Below are positions 36,640-47,589 of a stretch of 64,000 bases of DNA, piece after piece. The notes beneath the pieces are model-generated. The model was not told where the DNA came from and did no database searches. It worked only from the letters and a program-made list of their open reading frames with translations. Source of the DNA: Torreya grandis (lineage: Eukaryota; Streptophyta; Pinopsida; Cupressales; Taxaceae); assembly GCA_037957365.1 (NCBI GenBank), contig JARHVA010000123.1:1788001-1852000 (forward strand). The letters are read 5' to 3'. The position numbers and the translations under genes were made by a program. The first letter of the stretch is position 1; every line of letters starts with the position of its first letter.

Positions 36640-38000
36640 CCATAATGCAATATTTTTTACCCTTCAATGGTGGTATCCCTCTTAACCCTCAATGACATGA
36701 TGATATACTTGTTACCTCTTTAAAGGGTATACCATAATTTATAGGATGAAACTCCACCACCCCTGTAGAGCACATAGCTGACATTACAAACCTTTGTTCA
36801 GTACATAACTTTATGCAAGAGAATATAACCATGAGACTACTAGCCACATCCTTGAAATGAAAAGCCCTGCAATGGTATAGGGGTCTATCTCTTACCTCAA
36901 TCAATACTTGGGATGAGTTTGGTGAGTGGTTATGTAAACATTTTGAGGATAGAAGTGATCATGTGTCACTTGTTGAACAACTCACCTCAATCAAGAGGGC
37001 ACCCCAAGAATTTATGGTTGATTTCAACTATAGATTCTAAAAGACTTTGGATAGGATCCTTGTCATCATTAAACCCACACCCAATTATGCTTTGATTTAC
37101 TATTTGAGAGCATTGAATTTAGACATTGTAGCCATGATCCAATAAATGGGTGCGACAACTCTACTTGGGGCTTATGAGATATCTATACGGGTAGAAAACT
37201 ATTTGATACAAGTGGGGATACTCAAGCCAAGACATCTCATGTGAATTTTTCTTGAGATTAATCCAACCCCACCTACCATTGATTTATTACCCACACCAAA
37301 AAATCAATCCCAACTTGATGATGGTTAAGTGGATAAATTTTTAATGACTGAGAGCTTGTTGAAGGCACAAAATAATAAGCTAGTGGATATAGAGAGATAA
37401 CAATATACTTCATATAGGACATACCAAGGTCATTTACAATCTCAATACCCTACTCAATCCTAAAATATACCCCCTTATCCATAAAATCAATAAGCCCATG
37501 GACAAATTACTTAAGGTAGATTTTATAATAGTTACAACCCCATAGCTGCAAGTAGATCAAGAGCTTTAACATCCACACAAAATAACCTTGCACAAGCTAG
37601 TTAATGGAAATTAGGAGGGTAGTATAATGTAGTGGTAATGGTTAAAAGTGAAGAAATGTATTAGGATCCTAGTTGGTAGCATAATCCTTCATTTCAATAC
37701 CATGACACAATGCCCACTCCAGCATAAGGCCTTCTAATGAATCAAGGTAATATGTGTACCTTGACACCATTGGAAGCTCAAATTCAATAGCCAAGGAATA
37801 TGGGTAAGGTACTATCTGACACCATGTGCATGAAATTTAAATAAGGTGAGAATATGTTTGAGCATGTAACAACAAACATGGAGAAGATTACACAAAAGGA
37901 AGATGAACCAGTTGCATCCCATACAAGGTTTAAGAGGAGGATGTTGGATGATAATTTGGGGTAGACTAAGGCTTATTCAACATCTTCACAATCCAATCAG
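36640..38000 (+). pseudogene. Gypsy gag
   Basis: A broken plus-strand frame with a clear Retrotrans_gag core: MRLLATSLK-stop-KALQWYRGLS, NTWDEFGEWLCKHFEDRSDH, LVEQLTSIKRAPQEFMVDFN, YALIYYLRALNLDIVAMIQ and AYEISIRVENYLI (about 36830-37230). A Pro/Gln/Tyr-rich tail follows. No zinc knuckle is visible. 36301-36640 ahead of it is leader. Several stops. Confidence 0.8.
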
Positions 38001-38272
38001 TAACCTACCCCTTCAAATGTAGCTACTAAAACTCCTACATCTCAAATAATACCTCAATATCATAGGCAGCAATAAAAGTCTCCTTTTGTTCCTCATGTCA
38101 CTCGAGTCCCAGGTGATACCCCTACTTCTAAGGTGCAATTCAAAGGCACTAGTCTTCCTTTCAATATTGTAGATCACATGAAAAGCCTAAAATCACTATG
38201 TATATGTATGATACTTTGTCTATTCTAGGATAAAAATATATTCTTCAATAAGATCTCTCCAATCCTTCTAAT

Positions 38273-38760
38273 GTGAATGAGATAGCTAATAAGGTGAATA
38301 TATTCTTTACAAATAGTAGTCAGCCTAGTCAAATTCAATTTCCTAGTCAAGCTCCTAGTCAAGATCAAGTTCATAATGTCTTTCATCCCCCTAAGGTTGT
38401 CAAATCCCCTCCACTATATTTATTAGTAATCATAGGGGACTGCTTAGTGCACAATTGTATGATAGATTTAGATGATTCAACCTCAGTTATGCCTAAAGCC
38501 ATAGAAGATAAACTTGAGCTTAAGTATGTGCCTAATGAAAAAGGTGTTCTCTAGTTGGATAGTTCCTCCACTAAAATAATAGGTATATTGAAAGATATTA
38601 AGATTACATTGGTAGCTTACCCAAATTGTGTCATCACCTAAGATGTAATGGTTGTAGACTTACCCCCATATTTTCACCTATGCCTATCTATTGACTTTAC
38701 TACAAAAATTGGCAGCTATTTGTCCTCTAACTGGTCATACATGGTTTTTAGGACCATATT
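38273..38760 (+). pseudogene. Gypsy protease
   Basis: The frame 38273-38554 has a Pro/Ser/Gln linker, then LLVIIGDCLVHNCMIDLDDS followed by TSVMP, where the active site IDSGAS of relatives reads IDLDDS; the first Asp remains but the Gly is lost. It continues after a stop with GILKDIKITLVAYPNCVIT and, at 38648 on, MVVDLPPYFHLCLS, the usual retropepsin end. In frame with the next domain. Confidence 0.75.
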
Positions 38761-39061
38761 TGGGACTAGGGTCACTATTAGGTCAGAACCTATCTCTAGG
38801 TTCCATCTAGAGCCCTATATGCCTAACCTTGAAAATGTCAACTACACCATATTAGATGAGGATGAAAATTCTAGTGAACACGAGCCTCCTAACCATCTTG
38901 AAGAAATTTTAAACCTATACTTAGATGAATGGGAAACTTATAACCATGGATTTGATCCCTACAATAATATTGAAGAAGTAGGCTTAGGGGTGTATTGTAT
39001 GCATGAGAAGGGTACTGCTATACTTTGCCTGACTAACACCACTCAATAGGAAGATGGTCTA
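38761..39061 (+). pseudogene. Gypsy protease-RNase H linker
   Basis: Open continuation of the frame (38648-39049, 133 codons in all). An acidic Glu/Asp/Asn stretch (ILDEDENSSEHEPPNHLEEI) is followed by LYLDEWETYNHGFDPYNNIE. No enzyme motif. It ties protease to the following RNase H in one polyprotein. Confidence 0.65.
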
Positions 39062-39440
39062 TGGAATTTATTATTTGATGGATCAAGGTCAAAGAATGGT
39101 AGTGGATCTAGAGCCATGTTGGTTTCACCCTTAGATCATAAATACTATTCAAATACAAGATATCAATTTAGTTACACTTCAAACACAGCTAAATATGAGG
39201 CTCTTTTACATGGTTTGAAAGAGGCAAGAAGAAGAGGTGTAAAAATTCTTCAATTCAAGGATGATAGTGAACTTATTTTGTAACAAATGAGAGGAATAAG
39301 TGCAGTCAAGAACCATCATTTGAAATATTACAAGCATCATTTATGGGATCTCATATAGGACTTCTTGGCATTCAATATACAATCCATAACAAGAGAGGTA
39401 AATCAACATATAGATAGGCTTGCAACCATTAGATCATAGT
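39062..39440 (+). pseudogene. Gypsy additional (archaeal-type) RNase H, upstream of RT
   Basis: A complete RNase H fold in order: WNLLFDGSRSKNGSGSRAML (catalytic Asp), YTSNTAKYEALLHGLKEA (Glu), ILQFKDDSELIL (Asp), HHLKYYKHHLWDLI, and a final REVNQHIDRLATIRS (Asp). All four acidic positions survive although three stops interrupt it. It is distinct from the gypsy RNase H after RT at 40650. Extra RNase H domains of this type are known from Tat-clade elements such as Ogre, where the one I know of lies between RNase H and integrase. Here it lies before RT, and the frame around it is continuous, so it is not a later insertion. Confidence 0.82.
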
Positions 39441-39954
39441 ATGAGGTTGTAGAAGGAGCCAAATGTAACCAGATTCAAGACAAGATCAAGGTCATATGTA
39501 GGCCATTTATACCTAATAATGAGATGAGTTGATAGGTGTTTGATAATGATGACCAATTTATATGTTTTCTGATGCAGGAGGCAGAATTATCCCATGAGAA
39601 TAAAAATAAATTCCATCATCAGTATGATGATCAAATAGTGTAGCTAAGATATAACAAGCTACCTAAAGGGCTTGTGACATTGGAAATAATATTTAATTAA
39701 GATGACCAAGTGGGAAGAGGCAAGGCATGTATCTCAACCAAGGAGGAACATTACTAAAGGATAGAGGTCTTCAAAGATACATTATTGTAGTTAGGAAAGA
39801 TTAACATAGCAGAAGAAAGAGATGCATTTGTTACTTTATGCCAATATTTATTTGATGTATTTACATGTAAATACAAGGATATTAAGGGTTTTAATCCCAA
39901 ACTTGCACAACATACCATTGAACTATAAAACAATGCAAAAATAGTCAGGAAGAA
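39441..39954 (+). pseudogene. Gypsy RNase H-RT linker
   Basis: Broken but readable frame, with VFDNDDQFICFLMQEAELSH and, nearer RT, ERDAFVTLCQYLFDVFTCKY and GFNPKLAQHTIEL, the last being the usual lead-in to gypsy RT. Confidence 0.6.
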
Positions 39955-40639
39955 ACAAAGGCCTGTCAACCCAAAAGTGAAGGAGTTGATGAGAAGGGAG
40001 TTATTTAAGTTGATTAAATCAAAGATAATATTCACCATAAAGCATTCCTCATGGGTGACAAACCTTATGCTAGTGAGGAAGAAGAACGGGGAAATACAAT
40101 AATGTGTTGACTTTACAGACTTCAATAAAGTGTCCCTAAAAGACCATTACCCACGACCCTCAATGGATTAGATTATTCAAAAGGTGACAAGTTTTTAGAG
40201 ATTCTCATTGCTTGATGGATATTTTGGTTATAATTAGATTATGGTCAAGGAAGAAGATAGGCATAAGATTGACTTCACCATAAAGTGGGGCACTTATGTA
40301 TATATGAAAATCCCCTTTGGACTATCTAATGCTGGAGAAAATTTATAGAGGGTAATGGATGTTGCCTTTAAAGGTTTGATCAATGACATGGTGCTCATCT
40401 ACCTAGATGACATCATTATTTTCTCAAAGGATCTAGCTGATCACATTGCTCACTTGAGGTTAGTATTTGAAAGATGCAGAGAATTTGATTTGTCATTGAA
40501 TCCTAAATTTTTTATATTTGATATTCACAAGAGTAAGTTATTAGGAGATGTAGTGTCCAAGGATGGTCTTTCTATAGATCTTGAAAGAGTTGAGTCCATC
40601 TTATCCTTACCCTTTCCCAAGCACAAGAAGGGTCTATAG
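39955..40639 (+). pseudogene. Gypsy reverse transcriptase
   Basis: Classic blocks: RPVNPKVKELMRRELFKLI, SSWVTNLMLVRKKNGEIQ-stop-CVDF, SLLDGYFGYN, IPFGLSNAGENL, VLIYLDDIIIFSKD (40391-40432; catalytic LDD intact) and LNPKFFIFDIHKSKLLGDVV. The last 94 codons (40355-40639) are open. About six stops elsewhere, most of them TAG or TAA where a Gln codon is expected, consistent with C-to-T decay. Confidence 0.88.
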
Positions 40640-41440
40640 AGTTTCTTAGGAAAGATTAATTTTATAAGAAGGTTTATCCCAAGCTTTGCAGAGTTGGTCA
40701 AGCCTCTTACTCACATGTTAAGAAAATGCAAGGAGTTTACATGGACCAAAGAAGGTAAGAGGAGTTTTGGGGCCATCAAGGAGGCCATATCTCATGCCCC
40801 TACACTTCTTAATCTTGATTTTAACAAGGAATTATACTTATATTCCTTCTCTATATTCAATGCAATCTCTACCATGTTGATGCAACTAACAAGCAAGGTT
40901 TAGATCAATCTATTACTTTCTTTAGTCAGGTCTTGGAGGGGTATGAGGATAGGTATAAATTTGTAGAGAAATATGTGCTTACATTAGTGAGAGGTTTGAA
41001 TAAATTTAGGCACATGGTCTTTATTAGTAAGATCATACTCATGGTGGTACACCCAAGTATTAAAGATTTTATACTCAACAAAGACCTCAATGAAAAAAAT
41101 CTAGATGGGTGAAAAAATGCATGGAGTATGAAATTGAAATTAGAGTTACAAAAACTATAAGGGGTAGAGGGCTATGTGAACACCTTGTAGCAAAGGTAAA
41201 TTAAGATAAAGGTTAAGTGTTGGCAGTCCATGATAGCCAATAGGAAGATGTAGGAAATACACCTTTTAGTTGGACACATGATATACTCAAATTTCTTAAG
41301 TCAGGCTAATATCCTATGGGACTAGATAGATCCAAGATAAGGCACTTTAGGTTGAAAATTATACCTTATGTCTTGATAGATGGATTACTTTTCAAGAGAG
41401 ACATAGGAGACATGCTTATGAAATGTGTGGAATTATGCTA
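40640..41440 (+). pseudogene. Gypsy RNase H and connection
   Basis: The plus frame gives FLGKINFIRRFIPSFAELVK, PLTHMLRKCKEFTWTKEGKR and LNLDFNKELYLYSFSIFNAI, where the first catalytic Asp (usually in DAS) is lost. Then, after a shift, EKYVLTLVRGLNKFRHMVFI, and a poorly readable stretch to the integrase. Confidence 0.75.
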
Positions 41441-42500
41441 AATAGACAAGTTACTTGAGTAGTTCAATGATAGTCCAGTTGGTGGGCACTTTGCTACCAA
41501 GAACATAACCTATAATATCATTAGATCTAGGTACTTTTAGCCCACAATTTTTAGAGATGAACACTCTTGGGTAAAGAAATGCCCAAAATTTGCAATGTTT
41601 ATTGGCAAGCAAAAACTGGTTGCCCTTCCCTTGTAACCCATACAAGTAAAATAACCTTTCATGCAATGGGGCTTAGATTTCATAGGGATGATACACCCCC
41701 ATTAAATTAAATGACATAAATGGATCATTATGGCTATATAATACTTTACAATGTGGGTTAAAGCAACTATCCTCAAAGAAGCTAATGAAGATTCTAGTTT
41801 GGACTTTTATGATAGCCTTGTGACCATATTCGATCTGCTTTCTACAATAATTTATAACAATGCATTCACCTTCAATAAAAATAAGGTATATGAGTGGGAT
41901 ATTTCAAATGGAATTTATCTAAAGACATCCTATAACTATTACCCATAGGGCAATGGACTAGTAGAGTCTATTAATAAGAATTTGTTGAGGATTTTCAAGA
42001 AAACTATGAAAGATGGTTAGAGGGAGTGGCATACTAGACTAAGGACTTACCTATGGGTAGATAGAGTGACACTCCCCATACCTTCTTGTTTATGGGAAAG
42101 AGGCTAAACTTCCTATATATCGTAAACTTCCTACATCAAATCTTGCACATCAACTTGAGCACCTAGAGGATGATGCTATGCAGATAAGGTTGAACGAGAT
42201 AAGACATCTAAAGGAGATAAGGGAAACTACTATGCACATTATGTGGTCCAATCAACACCAAGTAAAGAGGTCATTTGACAAGAGATCTTTCTCAAAGACA
42301 TTCTAACAAGGTGACATAGTCCTCAAATGGGATGAGGACCATGCAAAACTAGGAAAGCACTCCAAGTTTGATAATATTTAGAGTGGGCCTTATGTTATCA
42401 TAGGTTACAAGGAAAGAAATGCCTTTGAGCTTGCTTGGTTGAATGGAGAGAGCCTTCCCATCCCTATAAATGGGAGGTACCTTAAGTTTTGTTGCTAAGT
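41441..42500 (+). pseudogene. Gypsy integrase
   Basis: Zinc block FNDSPVGGHFATKNITYNII and WVKKCPKFAMF (HH and one Cys readable), core piece QWGLDFIGMIHP with the first Asp, YFTMWVKATILKEANE, IYNNAFTFN where the second Asp is Asn, and YYPQGNGLVESINKNLLRIF with the final Glu kept. The C-terminal part reads KRSFDKRSFSKTF-stop-QGDIVLKWDEDHAK and SGPYVIIGYKERNAFELAWL. No chromodomain. Dead by stops, frameshifts and the Asp loss. Confidence 0.8.
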
Positions 42501-42782
42501 GTTGTCTCATGATATTTATACATAGGTAGATAGGTCTATCTTTACCTCTAAGTGATCTTGCACATTGATTTGTTTATTATTTTTATACTATTTGGGTAGT
42601 TATTTGGTGTTTTTTTTCTTTATTATCATTTGTGTGTGTTTAATTGCTTCAAAGTATTTCCAAGAGGTAGGTATAATCTTTTTGCAAGTAATACTTCATT
42701 TGTCTAGTCATCATGAGCAAGCTTGATAAAATTCTAGGTTCCATGACCAGCATGCTAGTCAAGCTACCTAAGTCATCAAAAA
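42501..42782 (+). other. Gypsy 3' untranslated stretch
   Basis: T-rich, no frame. The end before the 3' LTR reads CATGCTAGTCAAGCTACCTA and then AGTCATCAAAAA, resembling the LARD sequence before 6811. No obvious polypurine tract touches the LTR. Confidence 0.5.
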
Positions 42783-43174
42783 TGTTGTCCAATTTGGCCT
42801 ACATACAAAGCTTATACTTGAATGGATGAGATAAATAGAGTTCTAGATGGAATGAGTGGTCCAAAGATCACATGTAGCTTGCAAAGCTTTTGAAACACTT
42901 TAAGTAAACTTAAAGTGAAGTTTGTTTAATTTTGAGGAAGTAGATTCTCATGGTGATCAATGCAATTAGGATCATGGAATGAGTTGACACAAGCCTCAAA
43001 GACTCATCAGAGCTTTGAAATATCAATAAATAGTTCAAGCACAAGTTTAGAATAACCAGACCATTATCACACATCATAGGAAAATAAACAGACTAGTTTA
43101 CTTGTGCATTTTATAAGTATAATCAAGAAGCATATCAAGCCCAAAATATCACATGGACATGAATTTATTCATGC
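42783..43174 (+). repeat. Gypsy 3' LTR, left piece
   Basis: Aligns with 33823-34215. Interrupted at 43175 by the tandem copia. The last five bases CATGC are the duplicated target. Confidence 0.85.
43170..43174. repeat. Target-site duplication CATGC, left copy (tandem copia)
   Basis: Identical to 50711-50715. The intact target is seen in the gypsy 5' LTR near 34210 in slightly altered form. Confidence 0.88.
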
Positions 43175-44316
43175 TATTAGGTTGTGGAGCTAAAAGCTTC
43201 ACTGATGCAGACATTGGAGGAGGTTGCTGAAGTGTCACAGACACCAGCGTTGGTTAGGCCAATCGACGTCGATAGGATTAGACAGGAAGAGCAACCGATG
43301 TCGGTCAGGGATCAGCCAAGGTTGGTCACCTCCAGGTAGACAGGGACCGACGTTGGTCTCTTGTGTGGTTCAGAACTGTGAGTGTTATAGACAGTTAGTT
43401 AAAAAACTAGTTGTTTGCATGATGAGAGCCAATTTTAGACTCAAAGCTGCAGATCTAATTATTGTAATTAGGTGTCTAATTATTGTTTGCATGAGATCTA
43501 TATAATAGACTCATGGGCTGTATTGTAAAGTGTTCTAGTTTGATTTGAGCAAAGTTAGCTCCTTCTATGTGTGAAGTGAGCAAGGGTGTTCCTCCTAGTT
43601 CCACAGTAGTGCCAAGTGTGGGTGCTGGTTTTGGAGAATCAAAAGGGTTCTTCATGTATGTAGGATCTTGGTCAGCAGGTGTGCAAGGCCACATTTGGAG
43701 ATCTACATGGTAAGTAAGATCATTGATCTACAGGTGTATGTGTGTACAAGGTTTGCAAGTGTGCAAAACTAGGTTGATCTGTATGTGGCAACAGAATCAA
43801 GGTGACAACAACACAATAGGGAGTAGGATCAGGCAGGATCTACTTGGAGTACAGTGTGTACTCAGTTAGAGAGCAAGAGAGGAAGGCAAGGTAGTTCCTT
43901 GCATAAGTAAGATAATTTGGGTTGCAGGTTGTTGCAGTTCTTGGGAGATCTACTTGAAGTATGTTGAGTACTTGTTGGAGTGCGTGGAGCACTGGTGTAC
44001 TGGCAGTAGTGGATACTGACTAGTTAGAGGTGAACACCAACTTTGTATTTGAGTTGTGTGCTGGGACCATAAGAGAGAGAGCTTTGAGGAAAGAATTACT
44101 GTACACTTTAGGTGTGGGAAGCCTTTGAGAGGTGTGAAGAAGAAGTGGCATCTTCTTTATTGTATTCTTTTCTGGATGAGTATTAATACAAGTTGTGTAT
44201 TGTCTCTCATATTTTGTGTTGTTTTTGGTTTCTAGTTACTTGTTACTTCTAGTTTAATTCCGCATCTTAAGTTGCTTGTATATGGTAATCAATTGTGCTT
44301 CCACGGGTTCCTAACA
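43175..44316 (+). repeat. Tandem copia LTR1
   Basis: 1142 bp. Starts TATTAGGTTGTGG (the other copies keep TG), ends GGGTTCCTAACA. Contains a CGACGTCGG-type motif cluster near its start and a TATA box. Confidence 0.92.
43499..43507 (+). promoter_or_regulatory. LTR1 TATA box
   Basis: TATATAATA preceded by two direct copies of TCTAATTATTGT. It is kept in all three LTRs, at the position expected for a U3 promoter. Confidence 0.6.
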
Positions 44317-44318
44317 GT

Positions 44319-44330
44319 TGGTATCAGAGC
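44319..44330 (+). promoter_or_regulatory. Primer-binding site, unit 1
   Basis: TGGTATCAGAGC, two bases after LTR1. Exact match to the initiator-Met site of copia elements. Confidence 0.92.
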
Positions 44331-44403
44331 TAAGGTTGTAGGGAGCAGGTTTGTGTTTGGTTACATGGCACTCTTAGGGGTTTCTGATTGAGTGGGAGTA
44401 TAG

Positions 44404-45143
44404 CAATGACAGAAGAAAGTAAGCTACGAATGGAGAAAATGAATAGCACGAATGGTCACTTACAATGTTATGGAAAGAAAGAGCAGAAAAAGAAAGATTG
44501 TTGGTTGGTAGCAGATCAACATGAAGAAGCAGATGTTGTAGGTGTTGTTGCATAGGATGCTCTGGATAAAGTTGAATCTTGGTTAATAGATTTTGTTGCC
44601 TCTTTCCATGTAGCCCCAAGTAGAGGGGTTGGTGAGCCTTGTCAGATTGTTGGCAAAGGGGAAGTGTTACTGAAATTGTAGGCGGCCAACACATAGGTGT
44701 TGAAGAAGGTCATGCAGGTCCCAGTCTTGAAGATGCGGCTAATTGCTTCAGGAAAGTTGGGTGATGAGAGATGCACAAGAACTCTCACAGTGGATGCACT
44801 TGAATTAAAAGGTGGTAAGAAAGTAGGTATCCTTTATCTATCTACTTATATTACTGATTCTTCTTCTGTTGTAAGGATGTGGCTTTGTAGGCTTGGTCAC
44901 ATGAGCAAGAAGGAGATGCATGTTCTTAAGCATAAGACATATGTATTTGATAAACTTAAGAACTGGAAAGCCTTGGTGTTCTTGGAGGAGATGACGGACA
45001 GAGACCATTGGATGAGGCTGGATACTTCTAAGCAGCGTAGTTTGGACATGGGTTTTGATTCAAAGGAGCTCGCAGATAAAAAGTCATCACTCACAGGTGA
45101 ACACAGTTACCAGCATCGATCAGGAAGAATCAGCATCAAATAG
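44404..45143 (+). pseudogene. Tandem copia unit 1: gag-protease-pre-integrase remnant
   Basis: Plus frame from MTEESKLRMEKMNS, then CYGKKEQKKKDCWLVA, a damaged zinc knuckle (relatives have CxxCGKKGHxKKDC). ESWLIDFVASFHVAPSR is the protease site with SG of DSGAS changed to FV. VLKKVMQVPVLKMRLIASGK and KVGILYLSTYITDSSSVVRM lead to LCRLGHMSKKEMHVL, the pre-integrase block. Then the frame passes to WKALVFLEEMTDRDHW and ends at 45143. Most of gag is missing, so the interior was already deleted. The 148 codons at 44697-45143 are open. Confidence 0.8.
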
Positions 45144-45345
45144 ATAGGTGCCGATGTCAGTCATGTGCAGACCAGAGCCAGTGGTGTTGGGTAGGGTAAG
45201 ATCGACGTTGGTCAGGAGGACCAACGTTAGTAGAAGGTAGACACCAATGTCGGTGGGGTCGGTAGTCAGGACAGGCGCATGGAACTGACGTCGGTCGGAT
45301 GCAGACTGTGTGGTGATCGAGGTCGATCACTGTAATAGATTTTAG
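45144..45345 (+). repeat. CGACGTCGG-type motif cluster, unit 1 interior
   Basis: About eight degenerate copies of (A/C)CGACGTCGGTC spaced by 15-40 bases, many decayed at CpG to TG or CA. No reading frame. The same cluster is in unit 2 at 48286-48560, and shorter ones are in each LTR. Confidence 0.7.
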
Positions 45346-45429
45346 GTAGACAACATGCTGTCAAGGAGTCTCAAATGCCCATGGGGAGGACTGAAAGTGC
45401 AAGTAAGCCTCAAATTCATTGTTCCTCTT

Positions 45430-46320
45430 CTTTATACTAGTTTCTGACTGCAGAGCAGGAAGGATCCAGGAAACAGTGGGAACATGGCATGAACAAGATG
45501 CATGACCAAACAAGAGATTTGGTAGGGTTGCCAGCTGGTATGAAAGCACTGAGACGAATGGATACCTTGGTTAAAGAATAAAGAGAATGGACACGTGAGA
45601 TGGAAGGCTAGGTCATATGGTCTTGAGGAAGCTACAGGACAGTGGGACAGGGCTGACAGGTGGTACCAGGTGGATGACAAAGCAGGGCTTTAGTCAATGT
45701 CAGTATAACCATTGTGTTTGTCTTACCAGGTGGATGATGGCTGCAACATTATCCTATTACTATATGTGGAGGATGAGCTTGGTGCAGGTTCAGACATACA
45801 GGGTTTTACTGAGCTAAGGGTAAGGTTAGTTCAGTGGCATGTCATGAAGGATTTGGGAGCAGCAAAATTCTTTGGCATGAGAGACATGAAAGATCACAGG
45901 TTGATTTTGTCTCCAGTGGGAGCTGATGTGAATCAGGTGTTGGCGAGGTTCATTATGTAAGATGTAAAACCAGAGCACACCAAAGGCTGGACAATTTAGT
46001 GTCTAAAATCACATGAGGTCTGGCATAGACCTGAGTTTGCCCAAGCAGTGGGTGTTGTTAGAGAGTTAGGAGCCAATTCGGGGAAGTGGGTTCTCAGGTA
46101 TTTGAGAGGGACTAGCAATAGGGATTCATGTTATGCAGGGTTAGGAATTCACTACATGGGTTTGTAGGTTCAGATGTGGCAGGTTACTTAGATGACAGGA
46201 GGTGCACCATAGGGTGTGTGGTCTTTAAGGTTGAGCTTGAAGAGGGATACAAGCCAGGATATAGATTAGACGGGGTACAGGTATAGGTACAATGTAGCTG
46301 TTTATCTCTAAGTGGGAGAT
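45430..46320 (+). pseudogene. Tandem copia unit 1: RT and RNase H remnant
   Basis: Broken plus-strand frames. After WMTKQGFSQCQYNHCV the frame changes to DDGCNIILLLYVEDELGAGS (about 45735-45795), the RT active site with YVDD changed to YVED. QWHVMKDLGAAKFFGMRDMK follows, then WVLRYLRGTSNRDSCYAG and GSDVAGYLDDRRCTIGCVVF, the start of RNase H. RNase H C-terminus is missing; the frame goes almost directly to the polypurine tract at 46310-46320. Confidence 0.8.
46310..46320 (+). promoter_or_regulatory. Polypurine tract, unit 1
   Basis: AAGTGGGAGAT directly before LTR2; the same sequence precedes LTR3 at 49538-49548. Confidence 0.85.
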
Positions 46321-47501
46321 TGTTAGGTTGTGGAGCTAAAACTTCACTAATGTAGAAATTGGAGGAGGTTGTTGAAGTGTCACATACACCAGCGTTGATC
46401 AGGCCAATCGACGTCGGCAGGATTAGACAGGAAGAGCAATCGACATCGGCCAGGGATCGGTCAACGTCAGTCACCTCCAGGTAGACAGGGACCGACGTCG
46501 GTCTCTTGTGCGGTTTGAAACTATGAGTGTTAAGGATAGTTAGTTAATGAACTAGTTGTTTGCATGATGAGAGCTAATTTTAGACTCCAAGCTGTGGATC
46601 TAATTATTGTAATTAGGTGTCTAATTATTGTTTGCATGAGATCTATATAATAGACTCATGGGCTGTATTGTAAAGTGTTCTAGTTTGAGTTGAGCAAAGT
46701 TAGCTCCTTCTGTGTGTGAAGTGAGCAAGGGTGTTCTTCCTAGTTTCACAGTAGTGCCAAGTGTGGGTGCTAGTTTTGGAGAATCAGAAGGGTTCTTCAT
46801 GTATGTAGGATCTTGGTTAGCAGGTGTGCAAGGCCACGTTTGGAGATCTACATGGTAAGTAAGATCATTGATTTGTAGGTGTATGTGTGTGCAAGGTTTG
46901 CAGGTGTGCAAAACTAGGTTGATCTGTAGGTGGTAGCAGAATCAAGGTGACAACAACACAACAGGGAGCAAGATCAGGCAGGATCTACTTGGAGTACAGT
47001 GTGTACTCGGTTAGAGAGCAAGAGAGGAAGGCAAGGTAGTTCCTTTCATAAGTAAGATCATTTGGGTTGCAGGTTGTTGTAGTTCTTGAGAGATATACTT
47101 GAAGTATGTTGAGTACTTATTGGAGTGCATGGAGCACTTATGGAGTGTGTGGAGCACTTATGGAGTGCGTTGAGCATTGGTGTACTGGTAGTAGTGGATA
47201 CTGACTGGTTGGAGGTGAACACCAACTCTATGTTTGAGTTGTGTGTTGGGACCATAAGAGAGAGAGCTTTGAGGAAAAAATTACTGTACACTTGAGGTGT
47301 GGGAAGCCTCTGAGAGGTGTGAAGAAGAAGTGGCATCTTCTTTATTGTATTCTTTTCTGGATGAGTATTAATACAAGTTGTGTATTGTCTCTCATATTCT
47401 GTGTTGTTTCTAGTTTCTAGTTACTTGTTACTTCTGGTTTAATTCTACATCTTAAGTTGCTTGTATATGGTAATCAATTGTGCTTCCACAGGTTCCTAAC
47501 A
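46321..47501 (+). repeat. Tandem copia LTR2 (middle)
   Basis: 1181 bp. TGTTAGGTTGTGG to GGTTCCTAACA. It holds the exact palindromic motif ACCGACGTCGGTC at 46491-46503 and a small local duplication of GGAGTGCGTGGAGCACTTAT type near 47120-47170. TATA box at 46644-46652. Shared by both units as 3' and 5' LTR. Confidence 0.92.
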
Positions 47502-47503
47502 GT

Positions 47504-47515
47504 TGGTATCAGAGC
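47504..47515 (+). promoter_or_regulatory. Primer-binding site, unit 2
   Basis: TGGTATCAGAGC, same spacing as in unit 1. Confidence 0.92.
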
Positions 47516-47589
47516 TAAGGTTGTAGGGAGCAGGTTTGTGTTTGGTTACAGGGCACTCTCAGGGGTTTTTGATTGAGTGGGAGTAGAGA

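Noticed and set aside
39754..40125. 123-codon minus frame opposite gypsy RT
   Set aside because: A shadow of the conserved RT region on the plus strand.
44374..44694. 106-codon minus frame in the tandem copia, and similar minus frames at 46621-46911 and 47058-47336
   Set aside because: They lie opposite LTR or gag-protease sequence, are not kept open in all copies and show no motif.
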